Origin: Galeopsis tetrahit
Lineage: Eukaryota; Streptophyta; Magnoliopsida; Lamiales; Lamiaceae
DNA: 64,000 bases
Direction: 5' to 3'
NCBI GenBank assembly: GCA_963675135.1
Contig: OY776131.1
Span: 36,169,381-36,233,380, forward strand
A program made the position numbers and the translations under genes. The notes beneath the pieces were generated by a model. It saw only the letters and a program-made list of their open reading frames with translations, searched no databases and was not told where the DNA came from. This document shows, one piece after another, positions 1 through 13,664 of the stretch (positions are counted from its first letter, which is position 1; each line of letters opens with the position of its first letter).

Positions 1-331
1 CAGACATCCGATTAAGCAAGAAGAAGCAAGACAGTTTATCATTATGGCTGTGGCACAGCAAATGAAGCAAAATTGTGTGTGCATCTCATTTATATCAACG
101 AGCGAGATATAATACTCCATATAATAAGATCAAAATTATGAAAATGGCCATACAAAAAAGAGCTTGGACACAGCATATTGTAAAGTTAAATTCAAACGAC
201 AATCCAAAACTCTCTAGTGCATATAGAAAAAAAATGAGCCTAACTTCATTCACGCCGAAAATAAAATGACCAGAACATAAGAAAAAGCACACATAACAAG
301 AACCAGGGTCAAGGAGGAAAACAGAGCATAC

Positions 332-3300
332 AGCATGTCGGGAGTATGACATCAATGATATGGCAGCAGTAGTCACGGGTATTGGCTTCGTCATTGGTGA
401 TAGAATCGCTTGATATAAAACCGAAAGACTTGGTGATTCCTAACAAAGCAACAGTTGAATTTTTGTCAAGTAAACAACTTAAAAACATATGTAGATCAAT
501 GAATAAGGACAGAAAAATAAAACCTAGGCAATCTTTTCAAACTTGTCACTACTTGAGCAGAATATCAAACAACAAAACCAATGAAATGGGGATTAGACAC
601 AGTGTCACGCGTGAGAACGCAGATACAAAGAAAAAGAAAAAAAATGAAATGGGGATTAGGAAAAGCAGACATACCCTGAAAATGAGACACTTAGAAGTAG
701 AAATAGATTCGCATGATACTTTTATATATAGGAGACTGATGATTTCTCACCCAAAGTAGAAACACATAAAAGAATGCAAAAAATCTGCTGACGTGCTATA
801 GAACAAATTAAAAGAAGATAATTAATGGAAGTCCTCTTTTTTTTGTGTATGGCTTTCCCACGAACATGTCAAAATGAAAATGATAAAGATTCCCATTGAC
901 TATAACTTTTACTTAAAATCCAGATTCACTTTAAAACCCAAAAGAACCCTAACTTTCTTAACTAGATAACAAGAGTGTTGCAACTGCAGGCTGAAAAGAA
1001 TGAAAAGTTCAGAAAAAAGAGAGGCACATTGCAGATTCAGAAATGAAAATGATAAAAGCATATGGGGATAAGAATGAACTTTGAGAGAGCACACACCTTT
1101 GAGAAGGAAGATATCATACCAACAAGGACCTCCAACCCAGAAGATATTGCAACTTGCAGTCCCTCAATATCCAGTATGTCAAACACACGGGACAGATAAA
1201 GATTCTGTTGATTAAGGAAAGAACGGAAGAGGGGGTAAGAGGAAAATAGAGGTATGTTGTCATATATGAAGAATAAGAATTAAATATAGAATAAAAGCAT
1301 ATTCAATGAACAATATACAGAATGGTCAACCTCTAGGCTTGGAGCACTCGTGCAAACAATTCGGAAAAGAGTAGAGTGTATAGAAGAATCACAAAGCATA
1401 ATATCACGAACAACTTCCCCCAGTTTTCGACAGTATGAGAACGATGAAATACATTTCTTCATGACTTCAAGCACCTATAATTAAGTAAATTATACTAGTT
1501 AGTCAGTGGACATTCATTAGTACTGAAAGAAACTGGAGTACATCAATAGAATTTTTACAGCTAACCATGAAATTTAGAACAATCTTCATGCATGACATGA
1601 GGAAAGGTGGTTCAAGATCTAGATTTATCTCCCATGTTTCAGTAGAAAGGTTCCAATGACCACAAATATGAAATAAAAAGTTCAAGAAATGAGGTAATAT
1701 AGAACTTCTGGACTTGATGCTGGATTAAGTAAAAGAAGACATGGAGAAATAGATTGGGAACACGAAACTTTTGCTGACTGCTGACATGTCATCATGCTCA
1801 TTTAAAAGTTAAAACAGTTATGTAATTTATAATTCTTTGAACTTTTGATCCAATATAAAACTTTTATAGTTCTTTACTACATAACATTTAACTACAAATG
1901 CAATTCTTAGTAACAGGTAAAGCTAACGCAAGGAAACCCACAAAAAACGTCTGCAAGAGAAAAGAAGCCGATACCTTCTGTGTCACCTTCCACCGAGTAG
2001 TCTTCACCATATAGTTCCAGGATTCATGATTAACAAAAACATACTGAAGTGAGAAAACAATGAGTGCAAGGACACTATCATTTTCTAACCCAGTCTCCAG
2101 GAGATTCACTGTGAAGTCCAGAACTGCATGATCACTTGCAAGAGTTAATTCTCAAGAATATTACAGTTATTTTCAATGATTCTTCAAATTAACGAAGGAA
2201 AAAGAAGCATGAAATGCATCAACGTAAAGGCAAAGGACAAGATGACCCGTGCTTTTTTTTTTTTTTCAGAATGTCCTCCGCAGACTAGAGTTTAAAAATC
2301 AAATGATTGAGGTCATAGCTTGCTTCAATACCACCTTATTTTAATGAGGTCAAGCTTCATACAAGTGAATGTCACATCATACTGATTAACGAAAACTGTA
2401 CGTGTTTAATTAAATCATGATGTTTAGCCACTAATCTATTGCTTAGCAAGTTCCTGAAGCAATACATCCCATGGAGCAATACTGTGGCCACAGTAAGACC
2501 TTAAAGAAGTAGAGTGTTGAAAATTTTGGTCCAATGCAGGCATGATCAGAAAAGACAACAGATATAAAAGTTTCGCAATGCAGCATTGAACATAAGACAG
2601 GAAGCAAAAGAAAATCCAATGCAACCGCAATTAGAAAAAACATCACTTATGCACAAGTCAGTCGTAAGTAAGAATAAAATCATTCAGTTATCTCAAACAC
2701 ACACATCAAAATCAAGCATATCAAAGAGAAACAAGTAACAATACCTTCAGATCAAAGTATTAGCTCGGACGAAATAACTTGAGAAATTAAAAAAACATGC
2801 CTGAAAGAGTCATTGAGCAATCACTCTGCTCACAATCAATCAAAAGCATTTTGGCAAGTCTTCCAGATAGCAGCCAGGATCCACTGGAACAATTCATTGA
2901 AATTTAATGTCAATGCAAATGTAAACATATATCTACTCATTGTCTCAGGCTCATTTCTTGATCTAATGCAGGAACTACACACACTGAAAATAAGACTGAT
3001 GATAATGTTGAGATAGATGCCTGGACACATTAGACTATATAAAATAAGTAATGAATACATTAGACAACAGTGAGGCTAGCCCTGATAAAATAGAAAATCA
3101 GAGAAACACGCTTAAGATAGTTTGGACACATGCATCGCAGACCTTAGATCATTAACACAATTTCATAAGGGAAAGGAGAGAAAGTAAAATGACTTCGAAA
3201 GAAACTATTAAAAATCACTTGTTACACTTGTGTAAGACAGAAAGATTTTTCCCATCACCATTCAATGAAATTAAAGATGGAAAATCATCTACATATGGAA

Positions 3301-6300
3301 AATCATCATAAAAAAATACATGACCCATTTTATTGCTTTCATTTATCATCACAAGGAAAGAAAAGGATACCACTGAAGACTTTTTTCGATTACAAGAGTC
3401 TCAGTATCATGTTCTGGGCCCAATTACACCCTTAGGGTATGTTTGTTTTGGGATTTTGAGGATTTTGAAATCCGGATTTCAAAATCCTAATGACTTGTAT
3501 GTTTTGTGTTTGTTTTGGGATTTAAGTAGGGTAGGATTTAACTCTATGTTAAGGCTTTAAGGTGTTATATAGGATTTATAGGTATTTATATAGGGTTTAT
3601 AGGAATTTATAGGGTTGGCTTTTGTAGGATTTATAGGTATTTGTAGGGTAGGATTTTAAAATCTTAATTCTAAAATCCCAAAGTAGAACATGGGTTAGAT
3701 TTCAAAATCCAAAATCTGGATTTTACATCCCAAAACAAACATACCCTTTCTGTCAATCAATCAAATCTCATAAGGGATTTTAATATACAATCTTTAATAT
3801 ACAAAAGATCTTACCTTGATAAATTATTAGAGCTGACATCAAAAAGGTTTGTCCTCAAGGAAACGTCAAATAAATTGCCCTTCATCGCCACTGCAGCTAC
3901 ACGTGACGGTTGGCTGCAGTATAAATATCGAAGAAGAGGATAAGAACTAATATTACAACAATCACCAACTATATTATAGATATATACTTATACCACGATA
4001 ATCAAGACTTGCAGCTCTTATCATCATGTCAAGCATGTACTTCTAAATTTTCCCATTACGACATTACCATTACAAACATGAGAAACTAAAGGGAAAGTGC
4101 CAGTCAAATATGACTGGAACATGGACAAACAAAAAAGTATATTACCATCTCAACATTTTTGTCAATATATTAACTGCCATGGATGTAATCACTGCGCCAT
4201 TCATGCTAGGTGAGAGGCTTTTCAGCAGACCACAGACAATCTCGACGACATCAAATCTGTGATCAGAGACAGAGATCTTTAACTCAGATATGTTAATGAG
4301 TATCCAAAGACATGGAAATTATGAAGTTCAGGAGTCATACCGAGCATATTTCTGCTGGTTCCCTTTGGTAAGTTCTTCATTATGGAAGCAATTCCAAGTC
4401 TTCATAAGAGAATAGCATATAGCCTAGCATCATAAAGTCCAATTTGAGCAAGTGCTTTCCAGTTGAATTGTATATAATTTGGAAAATACTGTGATGTATA
4501 ACTCCAAAACACACTATTCGCAGTGAAAAAAAAATTGTCATCTATAAAACCTTCCGACATTTAAAAAGGATAGTTGCAGGTAGATAAAATTAGTATTGTG
4601 GTTGAATTTTTTTCTTAAATGAAATACAAGGAGAAGCTAATGTATGCAATTGTTTAACTACTCAAGATAAATTAACCCAAGAAGGCGATAAATTCATCAG
4701 AGAAACTAATCAATCACTTTACAAACAATTATTACCTAATTATTTCTCCAGGCGTTTACCCCTACTTAAAAGTTGGAGAATTAATGGCAGGTAATTAAAT
4801 TCGGAGCCACGCAGGTTTTTAGAAGTAAACTAATTCGAGAACATTTTACCCCATTCCACAAGAAAGACTGTGCACGTGCACAAATGACCAAAAAAACTCA
4901 TAAATAAGCTGGAACTCTCAGTAAGATAGAAGAAGTTGAGCAGAATTGGCCTAATTTCAATTAGACAACAGTATGAAAGGATTAAAGTGTATAATGTGAT
5001 TAGGATAATTAGACCACTATAGCATTATTCTTTCTTAGGCTGAAATTAGGAAAAAATACATAAGGAACGTTTAACCTTGATAATGATGAAAAGATGAACA
5101 AAATAAACCAAGCAACGATGAGTAAATGCTTGTGGCGTAAACTTTAAAAATCGACACAGATTAAGTTAACATGTATATTATGATATTATTAGAGAGCATG
5201 GCATTTTTCAAAATGTAGAATGAGAATATCAACAATGCATTCAGCTATAAAAGTAACCAAAAGATAGCATACCGTATTAAAAGTCACTAATCGACTAAGC
5301 AAGTCTAGAATAACAACAAGTTCCTCTGGATTTTGCCTATACAGCTCTTGAGCCAATCGCAAAAGCAACACAAGCACTCCAGATTCTGTGTACTGCAGAG
5401 AAGACAAGCATAACACAAACCTAGAATGAGGGATGCAGATAGGTAGATATGTAGAGAGGTGTAAGGATATATGACAAAGCAATACCTTCTATATACTAAA
5501 ATATGTACGATTAAAAATCCAGCAACAATTGAAAGAGAGTTATACCCATAAACAATGTGAGGAAATACAAATAATTTATAGAGAACTAGAGACCGCACGG
5601 TAACAGACATTAATCATCAGCTGACGCCATATTTGTAGAAGTTAAAATGACTTGATACAAGAAGACAATTGCAATATTATGCATAAACCATTTACCTCCC
5701 ACCGGACCAGAGCATGATTTTCATCAATCATTCTCAGCACTTGACCCTGAGATCTGCTAGGAATTACCAAGCCCTCAACGCCAGCAACATGCAAAGGATA
5801 ATGTGTAACAACAACCTTTGAAACAGCATCCACCACTGAGTTCCTGTTTATCTCCAGAGGGGTTGACAGCCCAACCGACTTATCAAGGAAATTAAATCTG
5901 GTCAAAAGGATTTCAGATAATATATTAGAGAACATACACGATTTTAAAACTTGCTCAACTTAGGGAAGGTGCTTTAATAAATGACTAAATGACATTGACT
6001 GGTGAGCGGAGAAATGAAGAAGGCACGTTGTAATCGGCATTGACACAGTAGAATTAACTGGATTTATGTTGGAAAAATACACTTGTGTTCAACCTTATTA
6101 AAAACTTCAAAAGAAGCGTCTCTAAACTTCTTGGCTTAAACACTACGAGAAATTTATGAACATATATTATACATTATTTATAAGAAATAGAAATATATGA
6201 GAAATCTAAAATTATATATGTGATTTGTCAAAAACCTAATGAGCAAATTAGGCTTCCCCAAAATACTGAGTCTTATTATCAATCAACATGGGAAGGATTT

Positions 6301-9300
6301 TCAGCATTTTTTAATCAAAAATGAAAAATGACTAATGTCCAGCAAACAGATTATGATAGAAGTTAGCCTTGTTCCTATAAGAAATTATTTATAAAGCTCT
6401 AAATAGTTCAAGAAACAAAATAAGGGGGAAAAGGAAGAATAAAAAATGTGCACATCCAGTTTTTAGTTTACTAAAGGCTAGGTTTGCTTGTTAGCCAAGT
6501 TTTAAGTTACTAAAAGCACATTGAGCGCTTTAAAGTAATTATATACTCCCTCCGTCCACAAAATGTAACCCCATTTGCCTTACATTCTTTGTCCACAAAA
6601 TTTAGTCTCATACCTTTTTTAAAATACACCTCTACACAACACTTAATTTATACCCTTTTAAAACACCACATATTACACAAAATGCCATTGAATTACCACT
6701 TACTTTATTAGAATAAAGTTGAAAGTCCAATTATACCCTTGTTGACTTTACATCATATCTACTTTTTACATAAAATATACATTTTCCTTAAAACATGTGC
6801 CCACTTTGAATATGAGTACTTATTGTGGATGGAGGGAGTATTATAGTAGAACCAAAAACTAAGAAAGCTAGAGAATGAATTTAATCCAATATTTAGTTAC
6901 TCATGACACATTGAGCATCAAAGTAATACTCCCTCCGTCCCACAGGAATTTGCACACTTTCCATATATGGATGTCCCATACCAATTTGCACACTCCATAA
7001 AAGGAAATATCTTCACAACCCTCACCCTTGAAATATACTCATATTTACCCATATGCCATTACTTTTCCACACTCAATCTACTTTTTACTTTACTTTATTC
7101 ATTAAAGTTTACAAAACTACCCCTCAAAACATCAATCATTACACATTTTCTTACACATTTCTTAAAATGTGTGCCGGTCAAAGGGTGCAAATTCCTCCGG
7201 GACGGAGGGAGTATATATTATAGTAGGACCAAAAACTAAGAAGCTTAAGAATGAATTTTTACATTTAAGTTATATTCCTTAAGCATAATAAATCAAGCTA
7301 GAACACTTTTACTTAATAGTTAATAGGAATTAATGTTCATGAGCTTCAAAGTAATTAAGTTAAAATATCGAGTTATTAATGTTCAAACACACAATCTCAT
7401 TGTCAATAAGTATTATGCCTATCAGTAATGGCCTATGTTCAGCTCAACTCAATTCTTTTACAAACACATGTATAGTTACTGGGAGGGCCTATTTTTCCAG
7501 TTTTATACATTTCAAGTAATTGACTACAACTTTTCCTTGAATTCTATAAACTTATCATCAACATAAAGTCAAATGGCAGCTTATAAGCATCCCTGTTAGA
7601 AAAGCCTAATCATAAACATTGAAACCAACTAGCTTATTCATAAAAAATGTGAAAGATTCCCCCAATTTATTTGTAAATGATACATGTCAGACTAAAAACA
7701 TCTGCAAATTCCACTTACACGCATTCTGATGGCCATGCACCTTTGCTGAGGGCCGACAACAAGCGGAGAAGTTCAATACTCCTAAATGGAAATTCACCCT
7801 CTAGGTTGAAAAGAAGACACCTGACAGGACCATCAATGAAACTGTCCCTGTCCCAAAACTGAATACACAGGTTCTCCTGCAAGAAATCACTTATCATAAA
7901 TAACTTATAAATGGACCAAATATAATTCTTTAGCATCACAAAATCAAAGTATAGACAGACCTCCCCTTGGTATATTTTGCATAGTATGTCCAATATTAAC
8001 TTCAAATGGTCATCCTCAAACTGCAACGTGGTATAGATATGAACATACAAGCCAATAATATAAAATTTACTGAATACATGTGCATCTGTTTATGAGATAC
8101 CTGAAGACTAATCTCATAAGATGCAATAAACGCCGACATAAATGTTCTTAATACACTTTTATAACCAGCAAGAGGACCCTGAAAGAAGGTAGAAAGAAAA
8201 ATAAAAGATAAGATGGGATGGGATGGGATGGGATAGGCAACAAAATGATATTAAAATAAGGATTGCAGATAGAAAGGACCATCAACAAATTGCATTTATA
8301 TAACGACTGATTATACAAGCAATGAGGAACCCAAGGAAATACATATATATAAAACATTACTCACATCTGAATGCTTCAATGTATCACTCCCTAGAATTTC
8401 AAGAAAATATCCCAATGATGAAGCCTCAAAAGCTTGGCGAACATAACCCATGTGATCTATCTCCTGATAGGAATGATATAATTAAAATATAAATGGCAAA
8501 AATATTGTACAAGTGATAAGACGTCCTGTGAAGAGTAGAAACATGTACCGTCAGCAAATTATTTTCCTCTTTATCCGGAAGATTATTAATGAGACAGAGA
8601 AACACCGCCCACGTAAGGATCAGAGGGCCAACTTCTTTAGCCTCAAAAGGATTAAAACTAGAAATCATTGTGTCTATTTGTTGAATTTCCATCTCAGAAA
8701 ATCCAATAGAACCCTGCCTGAGCAATGAAGAGCAAGCACATTAGTTATTTCAGAAAATTGTTGGCATACAAAAGAAACACAACACACATAGAACCAAACC
8801 AACTGAACTAAATTAACAAATATTAAAAAGTTCTCTACATAGAAGTGTCATGTGATACAAGCCTGCACCATATGTCTATTGACATTTTTTATAATCTGCA
8901 GCAATCAGATTGAACACAGTATGCCAATTGCACTCTATCTGTCATTATGATTGAAAATATTAAAGCCAGAAACGTCAGCTCTACCAAGAGAGTCTTACAA
9001 TTACAACAAGAATAATTTCTTAATTGGCGGAGGTCTTATCTAGTACTTGAAAATATTAAGGTTATTATTTAACAAACTACTCAGTTTCTTATTCGTAGGA
9101 TGGGAAAGAAAAAGAAAGCAAGAAGGAACAGACTTCATTGCTGAATACATACAGAACAGGAAAAAAAAAATACATACATATATATATATATAATTAAAAA
9201 AACAAAACCTGAAAGACACATTGTCATGGATCATTTGAAGAAGATTTTCTAGATTCAAAGACTCGATGAGAATAAATATCAGCTGCACTTTGGCATAACA

Positions 9301-12025
9301 GATAGCACGAACAGCTTCGGGTGATATTTCTAGGTTTTGGAAGTTGTAAGACCCAGTGACAATACCCTGCATAACAGAGAGTACAATAAGGTGATCTGAT
9401 ACATAAGATTATCCAAAGTCAAACTACAGCAAGTCAGCAAGAAAATACCACCTGATACAGTGCACATAGTTTTTTCCAGCATTTAGCATCACAAGTGCAA
9501 AAGGACTCATAATAAAGAAGGAAAAGAATGTCGAGGATTAAGTTGTCCTCTGTTAGTGTTTCTTCAGCCCATAAAGTATAGAGATCAAAATCCTGCAAGA
9601 AGCGCCATCAAATGCAAGTCCATGCTTTTAGTGCAGAATTACAAAGAAAATGAAAATCATAAATGGAAGTTTATATAATTCAAATGTTGCCATTGAACTT
9701 ACCATCTGCTCTGGGTAGTTGGAAGACAGGAGGTCCTGGAATATAGAAAGTAATTTACTTTCGAGGCCATCTGAAATTAACCTTTGTGCCCCCTCCAGTA
9801 CAATAGAGCCTCCTTCCCATTGCGATTCAAAATATACTACACCAAAACTATTTGCATTACAAGTAGGACATTGTGTCTATTAAAATAACTGTATGGTGTT
9901 TCTTTATAAAGCCAAAAAAAAAAAAAGAGGCACCATAAGGCATTGCTGCAAGGTTCTTTCAACCTATATGAATGGACTTCCCATCAAATTAGAACCCATC
10001 ACAACTCCAAACAGAGTCTGGTCAACAATTGTACCACAAATTTCTAAATCGTATACTATTATCCAGATGTGACAATCTTCATAACTATCTTTCAACTGTT
10101 AGAATGAAGATAGAAGTAGAATATGTTGAACATTTCTACAGTATTTAATTTATGATTATAAGCAAATCTAAGAAGTTTGCAGGCATTACCAGATCGAAGT
10201 GTGTCTTTGAACATTCCATTTGAAGTAATAGCATAAATATAGCTATGGAGCAATGGTAAAATTTATTTCCTTCAATCCTTTTCTACATAAAAACCTAAAG
10301 ACACTGAATGGCACAGAAACCTATTCATTCACTTAGTTACAGTCTTGAGTAATTTTGAAAACAGAAAAAGAGCGCATATTCCGTATTTAGCATGCCTAAC
10401 AAATGTGCTATCAACGTCAAGCAGAAGAAGCAAAGAATCACTTTTTAACTGTTGACAAGCTACAGAACAAGTTAAACTTATACAAGTATAAAAGAAAGAA
10501 GGTGTCAGGAAGATACAACGTGTAGATAAGATTCAACTACAATCATCCATGTATAGCCAACGTGCAGCACGGGATTTTTGATGCATTAAATATAGATTAG
10601 CTTTGACATCAAAATACTATGGAACCAAAGAAGAAATACTCACAGGCATGCATAAGGATCTGCCTAGTGCATTTCAACAAACATTGGCGGTCAACGTAGT
10701 AGTCAAGCATAACCTATAAAACAAAAGCCAAAAATGACAAAGAGCTGAAGGAAAAAAAACAACACTACTGAAGAAATTGAAAATATCAGAAAGCAAAATT
10801 ATCTTCAATCTAGAAGGATTTTCAAGATAAAAAAACTTCGGGAATGCTGATTGTTATAATTTGCATTTCAACAACCTAAAGTTCTCAAAAGAAAATATAG
10901 CACCAAATGAATAAGTATTTCTATGTCAAAGTTGTACAAAGATGAAGGATATATAAATAGAAATATGAGGGATGTAAAATCAGATTAAGTTGAAGCAGAA
11001 AATACAAATAACTCTTATAAAACCAAATGAATTTCTATCCATGTTGCATTCCAAGCAAAAATTTCTCTACTTTAGCAACATGTATATGCTTAGCTACACT
11101 AGATTAGCAAACCAAACAGTAGTAGAACAGTATTAAAAAAAATACTCACTAACCAAATTCAAAAAATCCGGATGCATGCTGTCTGCTGCACTGTTACGCT
11201 CCAGTGATCTTTTAACAACGATATATGATTGCACCTCATCTAAACACTGGCAATTCACAAGTTATTCCATTGCCTCAACAATCAGAAGATTATAAACAAA
11301 TTTAAGATAACAATTTTAGTAAATGAAAATAAAATCAAGACTCGGTGATGCAAATTCTAAGTCGAAAATACTGTTAAAGAGGGTGAGTAGATTTTACCAA
11401 TATACAACTAATCTCGAGTTCCGCGCAATTTTAGTTAAATGGAAGTAAAATCAACCCTCGTGATGCAAAATTCGAAGTATGGAAATAGTGTTAATTAAAG
11501 AGGGTGGGTAGACTTTACCAATATGCAACTAATCTTGAGTGCCGCATCTTTCAATTCGGGTTGTATATTCAACTCGTGCGGACCAATCCTGATGCTGGAT
11601 GAATCCAATGCTTCTCTTGATTTTTGGTTCGGCGACTTGAATTGTGAAAGAGTGTCCAGAAACCAGGCGTGATTATCCTTCAACTTCCTCTCCTGGCGTA
11701 AATCCATCCAATCACACAACTCATCAAGATTTTCACCATTAACAAAAATATGTACACATGCAATTCACAATACAGATAAAAAATTTCATTTTTATGATGT
11801 GAATTCACTCAACACTTCCAAGTTCTCAACGCCAACACACGCAAATTCCATTATCTTCCTTCTTTTCAGAGTCGTTACCAGAGTTAGGGGAGGTTCGGAG
11901 GAGACAGATGCATTTTCAAGTTCCGCCAACAACGCATTGAAAGGTTCCCACCAGAGGGAGGCGTCGACTGTTTTTACAGACTTGGACAACTGTTCGGTGC
12001 CGTTCGAAGTTGCAATTGTCGCCAT
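332..12025 (-). CDS. NUP188: NUP188 nucleoporin, 5' part (22 exons, continues past window start)
   Basis: Large alpha-solenoid scaffold nucleoporin of the inner ring of the nuclear pore complex (known family role). Exons read by eye, in gene order: 12025-11879, 11692-11519, 11246-11154, 10713-10644, 9836-9703, 9592-9452, 9366-9209, 8717-8549, 8463-8365, 8178-8101, 8020-7961, 7876-7719, 5897-5696, 5392-5273, 4423-4341, 4256-4146, 3913-3815, 2883-2801, 2123-1975, 1474-1331, 1204-1097, 439-332. They keep frame throughout and give about 896 residues, a little under half of a typical plant NUP188 (about 1,950). Diagnostic stretches are VDASLWWEPFNALLAELENA near the N-terminus, KDNHAWFLDTLSQF, CLDEVQSYIVVKRSLERN and SGSWLLSGRLAKMLLIDCEQ. 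Exon 13 (SQGQVL...ENHALVRWE) may be the SH3-like insert known from fungal Nup188; this is inference. Introns are canonical except one GC-AG intron after exon 18. The start is the first ATG, 19 codons before VDASLWW. The last exon seen ends in phase 0 at a GT donor. Confidence 0.9.
3435..3746. mobile_element. Tourist/PIF-like MITE copy 1 in a NUP188 intron
   Basis: Terminal inverted repeats GGGTATGTTTGTTTTGGGAT and its complement bound 312 bases. Flanking triplets are TTA (3432-3434) and TTT (3747-3749), an imperfect 3-bp target duplication. It has the same TIR as copies at 22947 and 54201. No coding capacity. The interior repeats GGATTT/AAATCC motifs. Confidence 0.8.
6546..6838. mobile_element. 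Stowaway MITE in NUP188 intron 12
   Basis: Starts CTCCCTCCGTCC and ends with the inverted form (GGATGGAGGGAG), flanked by TA on both sides (6544-6545 and 6839-6840). Size, TIR and TA target are typical of Stowaway (Tc1/mariner-derived) MITEs. Non-coding. Confidence 0.9.
6929..7211. mobile_element. Second Stowaway MITE in NUP188 intron 12
   Basis: CTCCCTCCGTCCCAC at the left and GGGACGGAGGGAG at the right, TA on both sides (6927-6928 and 7212-7213). The subterminal repeats (CAGGAATTTGCACAC and its complement) differ from those of the element 90 bases upstream, so it is a separate insertion of another subfamily. Confidence 0.9.
8213..8235. repeat. (GGGAT)n microsatellite
   Basis: Four to five copies of the GGGAT/GATGG pentamer within the NUP188 intron between exons 9 and 10. 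Confidence 0.8.
11311..11543. repeat. Tandem duplication of NUP188 exon 2 donor region
   Basis: Two head-to-tail diverged units, 11311-11425 and 11426-11543. The second covers the last 25 or so bases of exon 2, its donor and the start of intron 2. The first is a diverged copy inside intron 2 carrying a second donor-like site (TTG followed by GTAAAA) on the minus strand. Confidence 0.8.
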
Positions 12026-12352
12026 TGCAAACTATTGAATTCACCGAAATCAAGATATAAACTGATAAAGAGAATTACAAATTTGAAAACCCTAGAACAC
12101 CATAGCCATCCCGCGCTCTCTGCAATTTCGAAGCAATTAGCAAGCTGAGAGGAAAGTGGGGGACGGGGTTTTAGAACTCAAAACAAACGTTACTTGTTTG
12201 AAGACTGGTCTGGAGTTAATAAAAATAAAATTTGTGGGCCGAGCCCATGTGTTATTTTTAATGGGCCAAACCCCAGCTTGTAATTAGAAAGTGTGGGCCG
12301 ACCCACATTGATGTGGGTACGGATTATGTATTTGGTATGAACCAAAGTCGGC
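12026..12352 (-). promoter_or_regulatory. NUP188 upstream region and 5' leader
   Basis: No ORF. A telo-box-like AAACCCTAG lies at 12087-12095, about 60 bases before the NUP188 start codon; telo boxes are common in leaders and promoters of plant housekeeping genes (known). I see no convincing TATA box. Transposon sequence begins at 12353, so the proximal promoter is short or extends into it. Confidence 0.45.
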
Positions 12353-12514
12353 TAAAGTCTTGTTTGATAGGTAAGACTAATTAAACTATGATTATAATGA
12401 TACGGAGTATCTAAATTTTATAGATTTAAAAGTATAATTTACTTTTAATCTTTAGCTTAGTTATCAAACAAATAAGGATTATGTTATGAAATTGTCTCAA
12501 AGCAATATTAAATT

Positions 12515-13289
12515 TGAAAGTGTGTGTGCGTGCGAAATCAGAGATGTTGTATGTTGTGTTGGCACAACCTAGACAACACTATGCAGCGGAATTTAAATTG
12601 CACGTACTGAAAATAGAAGTATTCAAAATTTGCATAGATTATAAAATAATCTATGTTGTTCACTATATAAAAATATGTGAAACGAGTACAACCTCTTTGA
12701 GGTGTATAATTACACTACGAAAGTGTATAATGATTTACTAAGTTCTATGAAACTATCTCCCTCATAGATCTAATCACACAACCTAGTAAATAAGATTATA
12801 TCCTAACACACTACTATTCGGGTTTATAATAATGTGAAGAACTACAAGAAGAAACAAAGTTTTTCCTAACTAGAAGCGTATATAGCGTTCAATAGAGTAG
12901 TAATCGTTTTTAGCTTTCCTTCTTGTGTATCTTGTGTTGAGGGCAGCTTCTGTATTTATAGGCTTCATTCACGAACTGCCATCAACTCCCATGATCGCCT
13001 CAACCTTGAGATCATGCGGTTTATAAAACTTCTCTCCACCACTCCTAGAATTTAGGGACTTGTTATACCATGGCCTAATAACTTCTCACTCCCACGCAGT
13101 GGCATGACTTGGTGTTGCCCACGTCTTCTAACTGCTTTGGGGACATCATTAGACAACAAGCGTAAGATAAGAGTTAGTGAGAAAAGGAAGGGCAAATTCT
13201 GATGTTGTCATGAGTGTTGGGAACATTAAACACAACACTCGGCTGTCAGTGTTGGATCATTAAACATAACACTCATCTCAACATCAACA
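12515..13289 (-). repeat. 3' LTR of the copia element
   Basis: Begins TGAAAGTGTGTGTG and ends CATCTCAACATCAACA on the plus strand. Nearly identical to 21921-22696. The polypurine tract abuts it at 13290. Confidence 0.95.
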
Positions 13290-13303
13290 ATCTCCCCCAA
13301 TTT
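13290..13303 (-). other. Polypurine tract of copia element
   Basis: The minus strand reads AAATTGGGGGAGAT directly before the 3' LTR, as expected for the plus-strand primer. Confidence 0.8.
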
Positions 13304-13664
13304 GACCTTTCTACATCAACACCACTGAAGTTCACACAACAGAGATATTGATTAAGAAGTTTACACAATTGATATTCCAAAAAAATTGAAGTAACAATCT
13401 GTATAAGATCAAATTAAAGTAAACAACATCTAAACCAAAAAAACTTGTTTAGATTTAAATAACTAGAGCAAAAGTAAATCCTAAATAATTACAGAATGTA
13501 ATAAAGACAGAGTTTGAGAAAAAAATAAGTACAAAGCTTTTTACAACAAGGAAAGAACTGAATTTAACACAAGGGAAAGGATTGGGCTGAAATGTATCAG
13601 CTGCATCTCCATAATCTGCATTTACTCCCCCATTGTGTAAGCTCTCCCCCTGTCTTCAAGCTCA

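Noticed and set aside
95..394. 99-residue minus-strand ORF as its own gene
   Set aside because: Only its first part (exon 332-439) is coding, as an internal NUP188 exon; the rest is intron.
8426..8728. Overlapping ORFs on both strands
   Set aside because: The minus-strand one is NUP188 exon 8 plus intron; the plus-strand one is its shadow.
11799..12038. Plus-strand ORF opposite NUP188 exon 1
   Set aside because: Antisense shadow of the first exon with no family features.
12514..12741. ORF repeated at 12514 and 21926
   Set aside because: Lies wholly in the copia LTRs; duplicated only because the LTRs are.
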